Source: Cellulomonas gilvus ATCC 13127
Lineage (GTDB): Bacteria > Actinomycetota > Actinomycetes > Actinomycetales > Cellulomonadaceae
NCBI RefSeq assembly: GCF_000218545.1
Contig: NC_015671.1
Span: 1,240,001 to 1,304,000, forward strand
Length of the DNA: 64,000 nt
Direction of reading: 5' to 3'
Below are positions 55,505-63,393 of this stretch, piece by piece (within the stretch, counting starts at the first letter, position 1; every line of letters begins with the position of its first letter). The notes under the pieces were generated by a model, which saw nothing but the letters and a program-made list of their open reading frames with translations, had not been told where the DNA came from and searched no databases. The position numbers and the translations under genes were made by a program.

Positions 55505-57028
55505 TCAGTAGGCGAAGGACAGGGGGGCGTCGTCGTCGGACGCGTCGCTCCGGGCGGCGCGCGCCTCCGGGGACGGGTCCTTCTCGCTCGCGGCCACGCC
55601 CTCGATCGTGTAGCGGTGCATGAGCCGGTACCAGGCGACGGCCAGCACGCCGTACAGCAACGTGAAGCCGATCAGCGAGACGAGGATGTTCGTCGCGCTC
55701 GCCTGGTCGGAGATCCCGCGCGCGGTCAGCAGCCACACGCCGTCGACGCCCGAGGCGTTCGGGTTCGGCGCGACCACCCACGGCTGGCGGCCCATCTCGG
55801 TGAAGATCCAGCCGAACGCCGAGGCCAGGAACGGCGTCGCGATCGCGGCGATGCCGAGCCGGCCGAACCACGGCTTGTCGGTGGTCGAGCCCTTGCGGCG
55901 CAGCAGCCACAGCGCGGCGAGCGAGAGCGCGGCCGAGCCGATGCCGAACCCGATCATGAGGCGGAAGGACCAGTAGGTGATCAGGAGGTTCGGGTAGAAG
56001 TTCGTGGAGTCGTCGAACGTGGGGGCGACGCCGTTCTCCTGCTCCCAGTCGCTGACCCACTGCGCGTAGTAGTCCTGCAGCTCGTCCACGCCCCGGATGC
56101 GGGAGTCGAAGTCGCCGGTCGCCAGGAACGACGTGAGGCCCGGGATCTCGATGACGTGCGTGACGCCGTCGCAGTCGTTCGACAGGTCGCCGATCGCCAG
56201 GATCGAGAACGACGCTCCGTCGGTGGACTCGCACAGGCCCTCGGCCGCGGCCATCTTGGCCGGCTGCTGGTCGAACATCAGCTTGGCCTGCCAGTCGCCC
56301 GAGAGCGCGACGCCCGCACCGGACACGAGCATCGTGACCAGGCCCAGGATCACCGCGGGGCGGTACACGTCACGTGCGGTCGCGGCGTCACCCGAGCGGA
56401 CCTTCTTGACCATCCACCAGGCGGCGATGCCCGCGACGAACGTGCCCGCGGTCAGGAATGCGGCGCTGATGGTGTGCGGGAACGCGGCCAGCACGGTCGG
56501 GTTGGTCAGCACGGCGCCGATGTCGGTCATCTCGGCGCGACCGGTCTCGAAGTTGTACGTCGTGCCGACGGGGTGCTGCATCCACGAGTTGGCCGCGAGG
56601 ATGAAGAACGCCGAGAGGTTCGTCGCGATCGCGACCGCCCAGATGCACGCGAGGTGGATCTTCTTGGGCAGGCGGTCCCACCCGAAGATCCACAGGCCCA
56701 GGAACGTGGACTCGACGAAGAACGCGGCGAGCGCCTCCATCGCGAGCGGTGCGCCGAACACGTCGCCGACGAACCGCGAGTAGCTCGGCCAGGCCATGCC
56801 GAACTGGAACTCCTGGACGATGCCCGTGGCGACACCGATCGCGAAGTTGATGAGCAGCAGCTTGCCGAAGAACTTGGTGAGGCGCAGCCAGCGCTCGTTG
56901 CCGGTGCGCAGCCACGCCGTCTGCATGATCGCGACGAGCGGCGCGAGGCCGATCGTCAGCGGCACGAAGATGAAGTGGTAGACGGTGGTGACACCGAACT
57001 GCCAGCGGGCGAGGTCGAGGGCGTCCAC
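55505..57028 (-). CDS. cydA: Cytochrome bd ubiquinol oxidase subunit I
   Basis: A 507-residue membrane subunit binding hemes b558, b595 and d. It begins VDALDLARWQFGVTTVYHF, where the His is the heme-ligand region, with IGVATGIVQEFQFGMAW and ANSWMQHPVGTTYNF. The periplasmic quinol loop (about 245-330) is of the short type. The end is acidic/Ser-rich. GTG 57028 is preceded by GGAGA; longer frames upstream read through the leader. The promoter (TAGCGT at 57147-57142) lies next to a GGGACC-AA-GGTCCC repeat (57171-57184), predicted as an activator site. First gene of cydABDC-kinase. Confidence 0.95.
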   Translation of the reverse strand: MDALDLARWQFGVTTVYHFIFVPLTIGLAPLVAIMQTAWLRTGNERWLRLTKFFGKLLLINFAIGVATGIVQEFQFGMAWPSYSRFVGDVFGAPLAMEALAAFFVESTFLGLWIFGWDRLPKKIHLACIWAVAIATNLSAFFILAANSWMQHPVGTTYNFETGRAEMTDIGAVLTNPTVLAAFPHTISAAFLTAGTFVAGIAAWWMVKKVRSGDAATARDVYRPAVILGLVTMLVSGAGVALSGDWQAKLMFDQQPAKMAAAEGLCESTDGASFSILAIGDLSNDCDGVTHVIEIPGLTSFLATGDFDSRIRGVDELQDYYAQWVSDWEQENGVAPTFDDSTNFYPNLLITYWSFRLMIGFGIGSAALSLAALWLLRRKGSTTDKPWFGRLGIAAIATPFLASAFGWIFTEMGRQPWVVAPNPNASGVDGVWLLTARGISDQASATNILVSLIGFTLLYGVLAVAWYRLMHRYTIEGVAASEKDPSPEARAARSDASDDDAPLSFAY

Positions 57029-57524
57029 AGGGTTCTCCGAGCGTGCGAGCGGCGAGCGGGGGTCGTGCCTCACGGGTGTGGCGGGCGGTGCGGGGGCCGG
57101 TCGGCGGCGTCTGTACGCGGCACGCGACGTGACCTGAGGGAACGCTAGGAAACCGGCCCCGGTCCGCGGCGGGACCAAGGTCCCGGGTGCTGACGCGGCG
57201 TCGTGAACGTGACCGCCGACTCACCCGGTCGTCACGGGGGCCGGATCGGACGCTCTGTGCGATACTGACCGCGGTTCGACGAGCGACCACACCGCGAGGC
57301 GAACCCGTGAGCTCGCACCCAGTGCGTCGCGCGCGTCAGCCGCCGCTCGACATCCCCGAGGCCCGAACAGGCCCGTGCGGATGGAGCAGGCGATGGTGCG
57401 CGCCGGCCCGGTGTGCGGCCGCGTCCGACGACTTCCGTCGCCACGTGCTGCGTGAGCGATGACCGACCGACCGAGGACCGCCACTGGTGTGGACGGTGGT
57501 TCGCGGTACCCAGGAGACGTTCGC
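57029..57524. other. Divergent regulatory region cydA / rne
   Basis: These 496 bases hold the cydA leader (about 107 bases), the cydA promoter with a DosR-like inverted repeat (57142-57185) and a candidate rightward -10 GATACT (57261-57266). A long rne leader of roughly 250 bases follows. An open frame at 57187-57462 exists but has no Shine-Dalgarno or recognisable protein features, and I do not call it. Confidence 0.65.
57142..57185 (-). promoter_or_regulatory. cydA promoter with DosR-like box
   Basis: On the minus strand TAGCGT (57147-57142) is a good -10, but the -35 position reads GCCGCG, so an activator is expected. A CGGGACC-AA-GGTCCCG inverted repeat (57170-57185) is centred at 57177.5, which is -42.5 if transcription starts near 57135. 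The core matches the mycobacterial DosR box GGGACT-WW-AGTCCC except for one symmetrical substitution in each arm. Binding is an inference. Confidence 0.6.
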
Positions 57525-60500
57525 GTGACCGAGCAGAGCACCCCCGAGAACGCAGTCCAGGCTGGCACGACCGGCGTCACCGCGGGGGGTGAGCCCACCG
57601 CGGCCCCGCCGCGCCGCCGCCGCGCGTCGCGCCCTGCGGCGGCACCCGAGGCCGTCGTGACCGACGCCGCGTCCACCGACGCCGTGGCGTCCGACCAGCC
57701 GACCGCGTCGCCTGAGTCCCAGGCGGACGCCCCGCCGGAGGCGGCCCCCGAGGCCGCCAAGGCACCGGCCAAGCGCCGTCGGGCGACGCGGTCGAAGGCC
57801 GCGCCCGAGGTCGAGGCAGCCGCGCCCGCGGCAGAGGTCGAGGGCGCTGCCTCCGAGCCGCTCGCCGACGAGGCCGCGCCGGCCGTGCCGACGGAGGCCG
57901 TGACGCCCGCTGCCGCCGAGAAGCCCGCGCGCCGCCGCCGTGCCGCGAGCCGCCCCGCGGCGGCGCCGACGGCCGACGACGAGCAGGCCGCGCCGCAGGG
58001 TGCGCCCGCCGAGCCCGCCGCGCCGGCGGCCGACGTGCCGGCCGTGGAGGCTGCCGCCGAGACGCCCGCACCGGCCCGCCGCCGCAGCCGCCGCGCCACC
58101 ACGGCGCCCGCGATCGAGCAGCCCACCCCGGAGCCTGCCGTCGAGGACGCGCCGCAGGAGGTCGCGTCGGCTCCCGTCGCCGAACCCGCCGCACAGCCCG
58201 CCGCGCCGGCGCCGAGCACCGGCAGCCCGCGCCTGGCCACGACGGCACTGCTGTTCCAGGCGCCGGACCCGACGCAGGCGCGTCAGCGTCGGCGTCGTGT
58301 GACGTCGAGCGCGGGCTCGCCCGAGGAGATCTCGCAGGCGGCCCGCCTCGCGCAGGAGGCCGAGCAGGCCGCCGCGCTGCAGGCCGCTGCCGAGGTGGGC
58401 GAGGACGAGCTCGACGAGGCCGCGCTCGCGGAGGCCGAGGCCGCCGCGCCGACCGCGGAGCCCGACGAGCCCGCCGAGGGCACGGACGCGCGTGGCGGTC
58501 GCCGGCGCAGCCGCCGCGGTCGCGGTGGCCGCGGTCGCGGCGCGTCCGCCGACCGTGACGAGGACGCCGAGGAGTCCGACGACGCTGCCCAGGCGCAGGG
58601 CGCGGACGACGTCGTCGTGCCCGCGGAGGCCGACGAGACGACGGACGCCGACGAGGCCACGGACACGGACGACGAGTCCGACGCGGGTGACGACCAGCCG
58701 CGCCGCCGCCGTCGCCGGGGCGGGCGTGGGCGCCGCAAGAACGACACGGACCGCGACGACGAGACGACGGATGCCGACGCGGGCGAGCCCGCGGCGCAGG
58801 ACGCGCCGGACGACGCGGACGACGAGTCGGGCGAGGGCTCGAGCCGGCGCCGTCGGCGTCGCCGTCGTGGTGCGCGCACGGGTGAGGCCGAGAGCGAGCC
58901 GCGTCGCCGCGGTGGCGACGAGGTCACCGCGCTGCGCGGCTCGACCCGCCTCGAGGCCAAGCGGCAGCGCCGGCGCGAGGGGCGCGACGCGGGACGGCGT
59001 CGTCAGATCATCACCGAGTCCGAGTTCCTCGCCCGGCGCGAGTCGGTGGACCGCTCGATGATCGTGCGCGAGAAGGCCGGTCGCACCCAGATCGCGGTGC
59101 TGGAGGACGGCGTCCTCGTCGAGCACTACGTCTCGAACCAGCAGCAGGCGTCCATGGTGGGCAACGTCTACCTGGGCCGCGTCCAGAACGTCCTGCCGAG
59201 CATGGAGGCGGCGTTCGTCGACGTGGGCAAGGGTCGCAACGCGGTGCTGTACGCGGGTGAGGTCAACTGGGACGCGGCGGGCCTCGACGGCCAGCCGCGC
59301 CGGATCGAGCAGGCGCTCAAGTCGGGTGACGCGGTCCTGGTGCAGGTCACCAAGGACCCGATCGGCCACAAGGGCGCGCGCCTGACCTCGCAGGTCACGC
59401 TCGCCGGCCGCTACCTGGTGTACGTGCCGGGCGGCGGCATGACCGGCATCAGCCGCAAGCTCCCGGACACCGAGCGCAACCGCCTCAAGAAGATCCTGCG
59501 CGAGGTCGTGCCGGACTCCGCGGGCGTGATCGTCCGCACCGCGGCCGAGGGGGCGAGCGAGGACGAGCTGCGCGCCGACATCGCGCGGCTCCAGGGGCAG
59601 TGGGAGGCCATCGAGAAGAAGGCCAAGACCGCGTCGGCGCCCGCGCTCCTGCAGGGCGAGCCGGACATGGCCATCCGCGTGGTCCGCGACATCTTCAACG
59701 ACGACTTCGGCGCGCTGCAGGTCCAGGGCGACGAGGCATGGTCGACGATCTCGTCGTACATCGACGAGCTCGCGCCCGACCTCGCGCAGAAGGTCTCGAA
59801 GTACACCGGCACGGGTGACGTGTTCGCGGCGCACCGGATCGACGAGCAGCTGGTCAAGGGCATGGACCGCAAGGTCTGGCTGCCCTCGGGCGGGTCGCTG
59901 GTGATCGACCGGACCGAGGCGATGACCGTCGTCGACGTCAACACCGGCAAGTTCACGGGTTCGGGCGGCACGCTCGAGGAGACCGTGACGCGCAACAACC
60001 TCGAGGCCGCCGAGGAGATCGTCCGTCAGCTCCGGCTGCGGGACATCGGCGGCATGATCGTCATCGACTTCATCGACATGGTGCTCGAGTCCAACCGTGA
60101 CCTGGTGCTGCGTCGTCTGGTGGAGTGCCTGGGCCGGGACCGGACCAAGCACCAGGTCGCCGAGGTGACGTCGCTCGGCCTGGTCCAGATGACGCGCAAG
60201 CGCGTGGGTCAGGGCCTGGTGGAGGCGTTCTCCGAGACGTGCGAGCACTGCCACGGCCGCGGCTTCATCGTGCACGACGAGCCGATCGAGAAGGGTGCCC
60301 GCCCCGAGGCGGCGCCGACTCCCGCGGCCGCGGCGGACGAGCCCAAGCGCGCGCGCCGCAAGCGCGGCGCCAAGGAGCCCGCGGCGCCCGCCGCGCACCC
60401 CGTGGTGCCCGTGCTGCCCGAGGAGCGCTCGGCGGTCAAGGCGACGCTCGCGACCATCGCGGCGGCCGCGGCGCACGCGCACGAGCTGCACGACCAGCAC

Positions 60501-60785
60501 GCGTCCGAGGCGCCCGAGGCGGACGCGCAGGCCCCCGAGCCCGCGGCGTCGCCGGTCGCGGACGCACCCGTCGACGAGCCCGTCGTCGCGGCCCCGGTGG
60601 ACGTCCCGGCCGGGACGGAGGCCGTGGTCGCCGAGCCGGTGGCCGAGGCGCCCGTGCTGGACGTGTTCGCGGAGTTCGCGGGCCGCCGTCCCGGGTCCGA
60701 CGAGCCCGACCAGCTCGAGCTCACGCCGGTCGACCCGTCGGTCTTCGTGACGTTCGACTCGGACGACGACGAGACCTCGGTGTGA
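57525..60785 (+). CDS. rne: Ribonuclease E/G family endoribonuclease
   Basis: A 1086-residue RNase E-type protein. Residues 1-490 are low-complexity and disordered. They have Ala/Pro-rich stretches with repeated short basic blocks (RRRRAS, KRRRATRSK) and acidic Asp/Glu runs, ending in strongly basic RRRRRRRGA-type clusters. The catalytic core (about 495-930) has an S1 domain (GNVYLGRVQNVLPSMEAAFV), magnesium-ligand motifs VVDVNTGKFTG and MIVIDFIDM, and the zinc-link CEHCHGRG. A second disordered tail follows. It cleaves A/U-rich single-stranded RNA and starts mRNA decay. GTG 57525 has AGGAG upstream; an ATG at 57459 has no such signal. Confidence 0.93.
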   Translation: MTEQSTPENAVQAGTTGVTAGGEPTAAPPRRRRASRPAAAPEAVVTDAASTDAVASDQPTASPESQADAPPEAAPEAAKAPAKRRRATRSKAAPEVEAAAPAAEVEGAASEPLADEAAPAVPTEAVTPAAAEKPARRRRAASRPAAAPTADDEQAAPQGAPAEPAAPAADVPAVEAAAETPAPARRRSRRATTAPAIEQPTPEPAVEDAPQEVASAPVAEPAAQPAAPAPSTGSPRLATTALLFQAPDPTQARQRRRRVTSSAGSPEEISQAARLAQEAEQAAALQAAAEVGEDELDEAALAEAEAAAPTAEPDEPAEGTDARGGRRRSRRGRGGRGRGASADRDEDAEESDDAAQAQGADDVVVPAEADETTDADEATDTDDESDAGDDQPRRRRRRGGRGRRKNDTDRDDETTDADAGEPAAQDAPDDADDESGEGSSRRRRRRRRGARTGEAESEPRRRGGDEVTALRGSTRLEAKRQRRREGRDAGRRRQIITESEFLARRESVDRSMIVREKAGRTQIAVLEDGVLVEHYVSNQQQASMVGNVYLGRVQNVLPSMEAAFVDVGKGRNAVLYAGEVNWDAAGLDGQPRRIEQALKSGDAVLVQVTKDPIGHKGARLTSQVTLAGRYLVYVPGGGMTGISRKLPDTERNRLKKILREVVPDSAGVIVRTAAEGASEDELRADIARLQGQWEAIEKKAKTASAPALLQGEPDMAIRVVRDIFNDDFGALQVQGDEAWSTISSYIDELAPDLAQKVSKYTGTGDVFAAHRIDEQLVKGMDRKVWLPSGGSLVIDRTEAMTVVDVNTGKFTGSGGTLEETVTRNNLEAAEEIVRQLRLRDIGGMIVIDFIDMVLESNRDLVLRRLVECLGRDRTKHQVAEVTSLGLVQMTRKRVGQGLVEAFSETCEHCHGRGFIVHDEPIEKGARPEAAPTPAAAADEPKRARRKRGAKEPAAPAAHPVVPVLPEERSAVKATLATIAAAAAHAHELHDQHASEAPEADAQAPEPAASPVADAPVDEPVVAAPVDVPAGTEAVVAEPVAEAPVLDVFAEFAGRRPGSDEPDQLELTPVDPSVFVTFDSDDDETSV

Positions 60786-60789
60786 CGTG

Positions 60790-60818
60790 CATCGCTCCGC
60801 GCCTGGCGCGGGGCGATG
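60790..60818 (+). terminator. Terminator after rne
   Basis: A 12-bp stem (60790-60801 with 60807-60818), with one G-U pair and a 5-base loop, begins four bases after the rne stop, just before the rplU promoter. Confidence 0.65.
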
Positions 60819-60832
60819 ACGGGCCGTGGAGT

Positions 60833-60861
60833 TTGACCCACCGGGTCACGGTCCGTACCCT
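60833..60861 (+). promoter_or_regulatory. rplU-rpmA promoter
   Basis: TTGACC (60833-60838) and TACCCT (60856-60861) are 17 bases apart, the best match to a housekeeping promoter in the window. The leader to rplU is about 170 bases (60868-61038) and has no recognised riboswitch or L21 leader motif. Confidence 0.8.
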
Positions 60862-61038
60862 GGGACGTCGGCGCGCCGCGTGCGCGTCGACGTGCGTGCC
60901 CCGCAGTCGACCTCGTCGAGGCCGATGCGTCGGAGCTGACGCGACCCCCTCACTGGCGGCCTCGGCCGAGGTGTGCGGCGGGCGCGCGGAGCCGAGCGGG
61001 GTGCACGAGCATTCGACGTGATCTATCGACGAGCAGAG

Positions 61039-61359
61039 ATGAGCAGCAACGTGGTGTACGCGATCGTGAAGGCCGGCGGCCGCCAGGAGAAGGTCGCCGT
61101 GGGCGACGTCGTCGTCGTCGACCGTCTCGCCGCCCAGGCGGGTTCGACGGTCGAGCTGCCGGCGCTGCTGCTCGTCGACGGCGAGAAGGTGACGACCGAC
61201 GCGGCTGCGCTCGCCAAGGTCAAGGTCACGGCGGAGGTCGTCCGGGACGAGAAGGGCCCGAAGATCGACATCCTCAAGTACAAGAACAAGACCGGCTACC
61301 GCAAGCGCCAGGGTCACCGTCAGCAGCTGACCCGCCTGAAGGTCACCGGCATCAAGTGA
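61039..61359 (+). CDS. rplU: 50S ribosomal protein L21
   Basis: A 106-residue L21 protein with [20 protein letters not shown] at the N-terminus, [34 protein letters not shown] near the end (in two adjoining parts, [20 protein letters not shown] and [14 protein letters not shown]), and a TRLKVTGI finish. ATG 61039 follows GAGCAGAG, a weak Shine-Dalgarno; a GTG four codons later is also possible. It is the first gene of rplU-rpmA, driven by a strong promoter at 60833-60861. Confidence 0.96.
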   Translation: MSSNVVYAIVKAGGRQEKVAVGDVVVVDRLAAQAGSTVELPALLLVDGEKVTTDAAALAKVKVTAEVVRDEKGPKIDILKYKNKTGYRKRQGHRQQLTRLKVTGIK

Positions 61360-61422
61360 TGTCGCGGCCACTGCGATGTGGCCCGCAGCCCCTTTTCTGA
61401 GCAACCCGAGAGCAGGTTCGTC

Positions 61423-61680
61423 ATGGCACACAAGAAGGGCGCGAGTTCCTCGCGCAACGGTCGCGACTCGAACGCCCAGCGCCTCGGCGTCAAGCGCTTC
61501 GGCGGTCAGGTCGTCAAGGCCGGCGAGATCCTCGTCCGCCAGCGCGGCACGCACTTCCACCCCGGCAACAACGTGGGCCGTGGCGGCGACGACACGCTGT
61601 TCGCCCTCGCCGCCGGCGCCGTGCAGTTCGGCACGCGTCGTGGCCGCAAGGTCATCGACATCGTCACCGTCGAGGTCTGA
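61423..61680 (+). CDS. rpmA: 50S ribosomal protein L27
   Basis: An 85-residue L27 protein beginning [20 protein letters not shown], followed by [22 protein letters not shown], the [17 protein letters not shown] centre and a VIDIVTVEV end. There is no cleavable N-terminal extension of the Firmicutes kind. ATG 61423 follows GAGAGCAGG. It lies 63 bases after rplU and is ended by a strong hairpin at 61707-61738. Confidence 0.97.
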   Translation: MAHKKGASSSRNGRDSNAQRLGVKRFGGQVVKAGEILVRQRGTHFHPGNNVGRGGDDTLFALAAGAVQFGTRRGRKVIDIVTVEV

Positions 61681-61706
61681 TCTTCCCGCTGGCACTCGTC
61701 AGCACG

Positions 61707-61738
61707 CGAAGGGGCGCACCGGTTGGTGCGCCCCTTCG
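61707..61738 (+). terminator. Intrinsic terminator after rpmA
   Basis: A 14-bp perfect stem (61707-61720 with 61725-61738) with a GGTT loop lies 26 bases after rpmA and 47 bases before obgE. It should reduce read-through from the ribosomal genes into obgE. Confidence 0.8.
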
Positions 61739-61785
61739 TCATGTAGCCGATCATCGAGTCATCACCGACATCCAGGAGGTCCACC

Positions 61786-63303
61786 GTGGCGACGTTCGTC
61801 GACCGTGTGGTGCTGCACGCGACCGGTGGTGACGGCGGGCACGGCTGCGCGTCCATCCACCGCGAGAAGTTCAAGCCGCTCGCCGGCCCCGACGGGGGCA
61901 ACGGCGGCAACGGCGGCTCGGTGATCCTCGAGGTCGACCCGCAGGTGACCACGCTGCTCGAGTTCCACCACCTGCCGCACCGGCACGCACCCTCGGGCAC
62001 GCAGGGGATGGGCGACCACCGCGCGGGCTCCACGGGCGCGGACCTGGTGCTGGGGGTGCCGGACGGCACCGTGGTGAAGTCGCCCGACGGCGAGGTCCTG
62101 GCGGACCTGGTCGGCACCGGTGCGCAGTACGTCGTCGCCGCGGGTGGTCGGGGCGGGCTCGGCAACGCCGCGCTCGCGTCGCAGCGCCGCAAGGCCCCCG
62201 GTTTCGCGCTGCTGGGCGAGCCGGGGGAGAGCGCGGACATCGTGCTCGAGCTCAAGTCGATCGCCGACGTGGCGCTCGTCGGCTACCCGAGCGCGGGCAA
62301 GTCGAGCCTGGTGGCCGCGATCTCCGCGGCGCGGCCCAAGATCGCCGACTACCCGTTCACGACGCTCGTGCCCAACCTCGGCGTCGTCCAGGCGGGCGAC
62401 GCGCGCTACACGGTCGCCGACGTCCCGGGCCTGATCCCGGGCGCCTCCGAGGGACGTGGGCTGGGGCTGGAGTTCCTGCGGCACGTCGAGCGCTGCGCGG
62501 TGCTCGTGCACGTGCTCGACTGCGCGACCCTCGAGCCCGACCGGGACCCGGTGTCGGACCTGGAGATCATCGAGGCCGAGCTCGCCGCGTACGCGGGCGA
62601 CCTGGGCATCGAGGGCGGACGGGTGCCGCTGACGGAGCGTCCGCGCGTCGTGGTCCTCAACAAGATCGACGTGCCCGAGGCGCGCGAGCTGGCCGATCTG
62701 GTCCGCCCCGACCTCGAGGCGCGTGGCATGCGCGTCTTCGAGGTGTCCACCGCGAGCCACGAGGGACTGCGCCCGCTGACGTTCGCGCTCGCCGAGCTCG
62801 TCGAGCAGGCTCGGCGTGACGCGCCCGCTCCCGAGGCGACGCGCGTCGTGCTGCGCCCGCGGGCCGTGGACGACGCGGGCTTCACCGTGACGCGCCGCGA
62901 GGGCGGCGGCGCGGTCTGGTTCGCGGTGCGGGGCGAGAAGCCCGAGCGCTGGGTCCGCCAGACGGACTTCAGCAACGACGAGGCCGTGGGCTACCTGGCC
63001 GACCGCCTCGCGCGGCTCGGCGTCGAGGAGCGCCTGTACGCGGCGGGCGCCGTCGCGGGCGACGAGGTGCGGATCGGCCCCGACACCAACGCCGTGGTCT
63101 TCGACTGGGAGCCGACGCTCGTCACCGGCGCTGAGCTGCTGGGCTCGCGCGGCACCGACGCGCGCCTGGACGACCACTCGCGGCCGACGCGTGGCGAGAA
63201 GCGCGTCGAGTACAAGGAGCGCATGGACGCCAAGGCCGCGGCGCGTGCCGAGCTGTGGACCGAGCGCGAGCAGGGCGTCTGGACGGACCCCGAGCAGGAC
63301 TGA
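61786..63303 (+). CDS. obgE: GTPase Obg/CgtA
   Basis: A 505-residue ribosome-assembly GTPase. The Gly-rich Obg fold (1-160) has [16 protein letters not shown] and [12 protein letters not shown]. The G domain has G1 [11 protein letters not shown] near 166, G3 [16 protein letters not shown] and G4 LNKIDVPEA, with a serine-containing G5 further on. A C-terminal OCT domain (about 345-425) is present as in other Gram-positives, and a charged tail extends past it. GTG 61786 has CAGGAGG upstream. proB follows at 90 bases with its own signal. Confidence 0.96.
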   Translation: MATFVDRVVLHATGGDGGHGCASIHREKFKPLAGPDGGNGGNGGSVILEVDPQVTTLLEFHHLPHRHAPSGTQGMGDHRAGSTGADLVLGVPDGTVVKSPDGEVLADLVGTGAQYVVAAGGRGGLGNAALASQRRKAPGFALLGEPGESADIVLELKSIADVALVGYPSAGKSSLVAAISAARPKIADYPFTTLVPNLGVVQAGDARYTVADVPGLIPGASEGRGLGLEFLRHVERCAVLVHVLDCATLEPDRDPVSDLEIIEAELAAYAGDLGIEGGRVPLTERPRVVVLNKIDVPEARELADLVRPDLEARGMRVFEVSTASHEGLRPLTFALAELVEQARRDAPAPEATRVVLRPRAVDDAGFTVTRREGGGAVWFAVRGEKPERWVRQTDFSNDEAVGYLADRLARLGVEERLYAAGAVAGDEVRIGPDTNAVVFDWEPTLVTGAELLGSRGTDARLDDHSRPTRGEKRVEYKERMDAKAAARAELWTEREQGVWTDPEQD

Positions 63304-63393
63304 GCCGACGGCCTGCGGCCGGGCCCGCGCGCGCGGGATCCCGGTCGCTGGTCGCGGCCACGGCCGCGGGCCCGTGCGGGGCAGAATGCGCAC

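Noticed and set aside
57187-57462. Open frame of 91 codons between cydA and rne
   Set aside because: It starts inside the cydA regulatory region, is Arg/Pro-rich as out-of-frame GC-rich DNA is, has no Shine-Dalgarno and overlaps the rne leader.
57459-57524. Upstream ATG for rne adding 22 residues
   Set aside because: GTG 57525 has AGGAG at good spacing, while ATG 57459 has no ribosome-binding site.
58100-58930. Repeated short Arg/Ala codon blocks in rne as a CRISPR-like or tandem repeat
   Set aside because: Spacing and sequence are irregular. They are coding low-complexity segments of the disordered arm.
60868-61038. Possible L21 leader or riboswitch before rplU
   Set aside because: The leader is about 170 bases, but I could not find a conserved structure or any element I recognise.
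63324-63337. 14-bp palindrome CCCGCGCGCGCGGG before proB as a terminator
   Set aside because: It is a CG-alternating run with no loop and no T tract. Such runs are expected by chance at this GC content.
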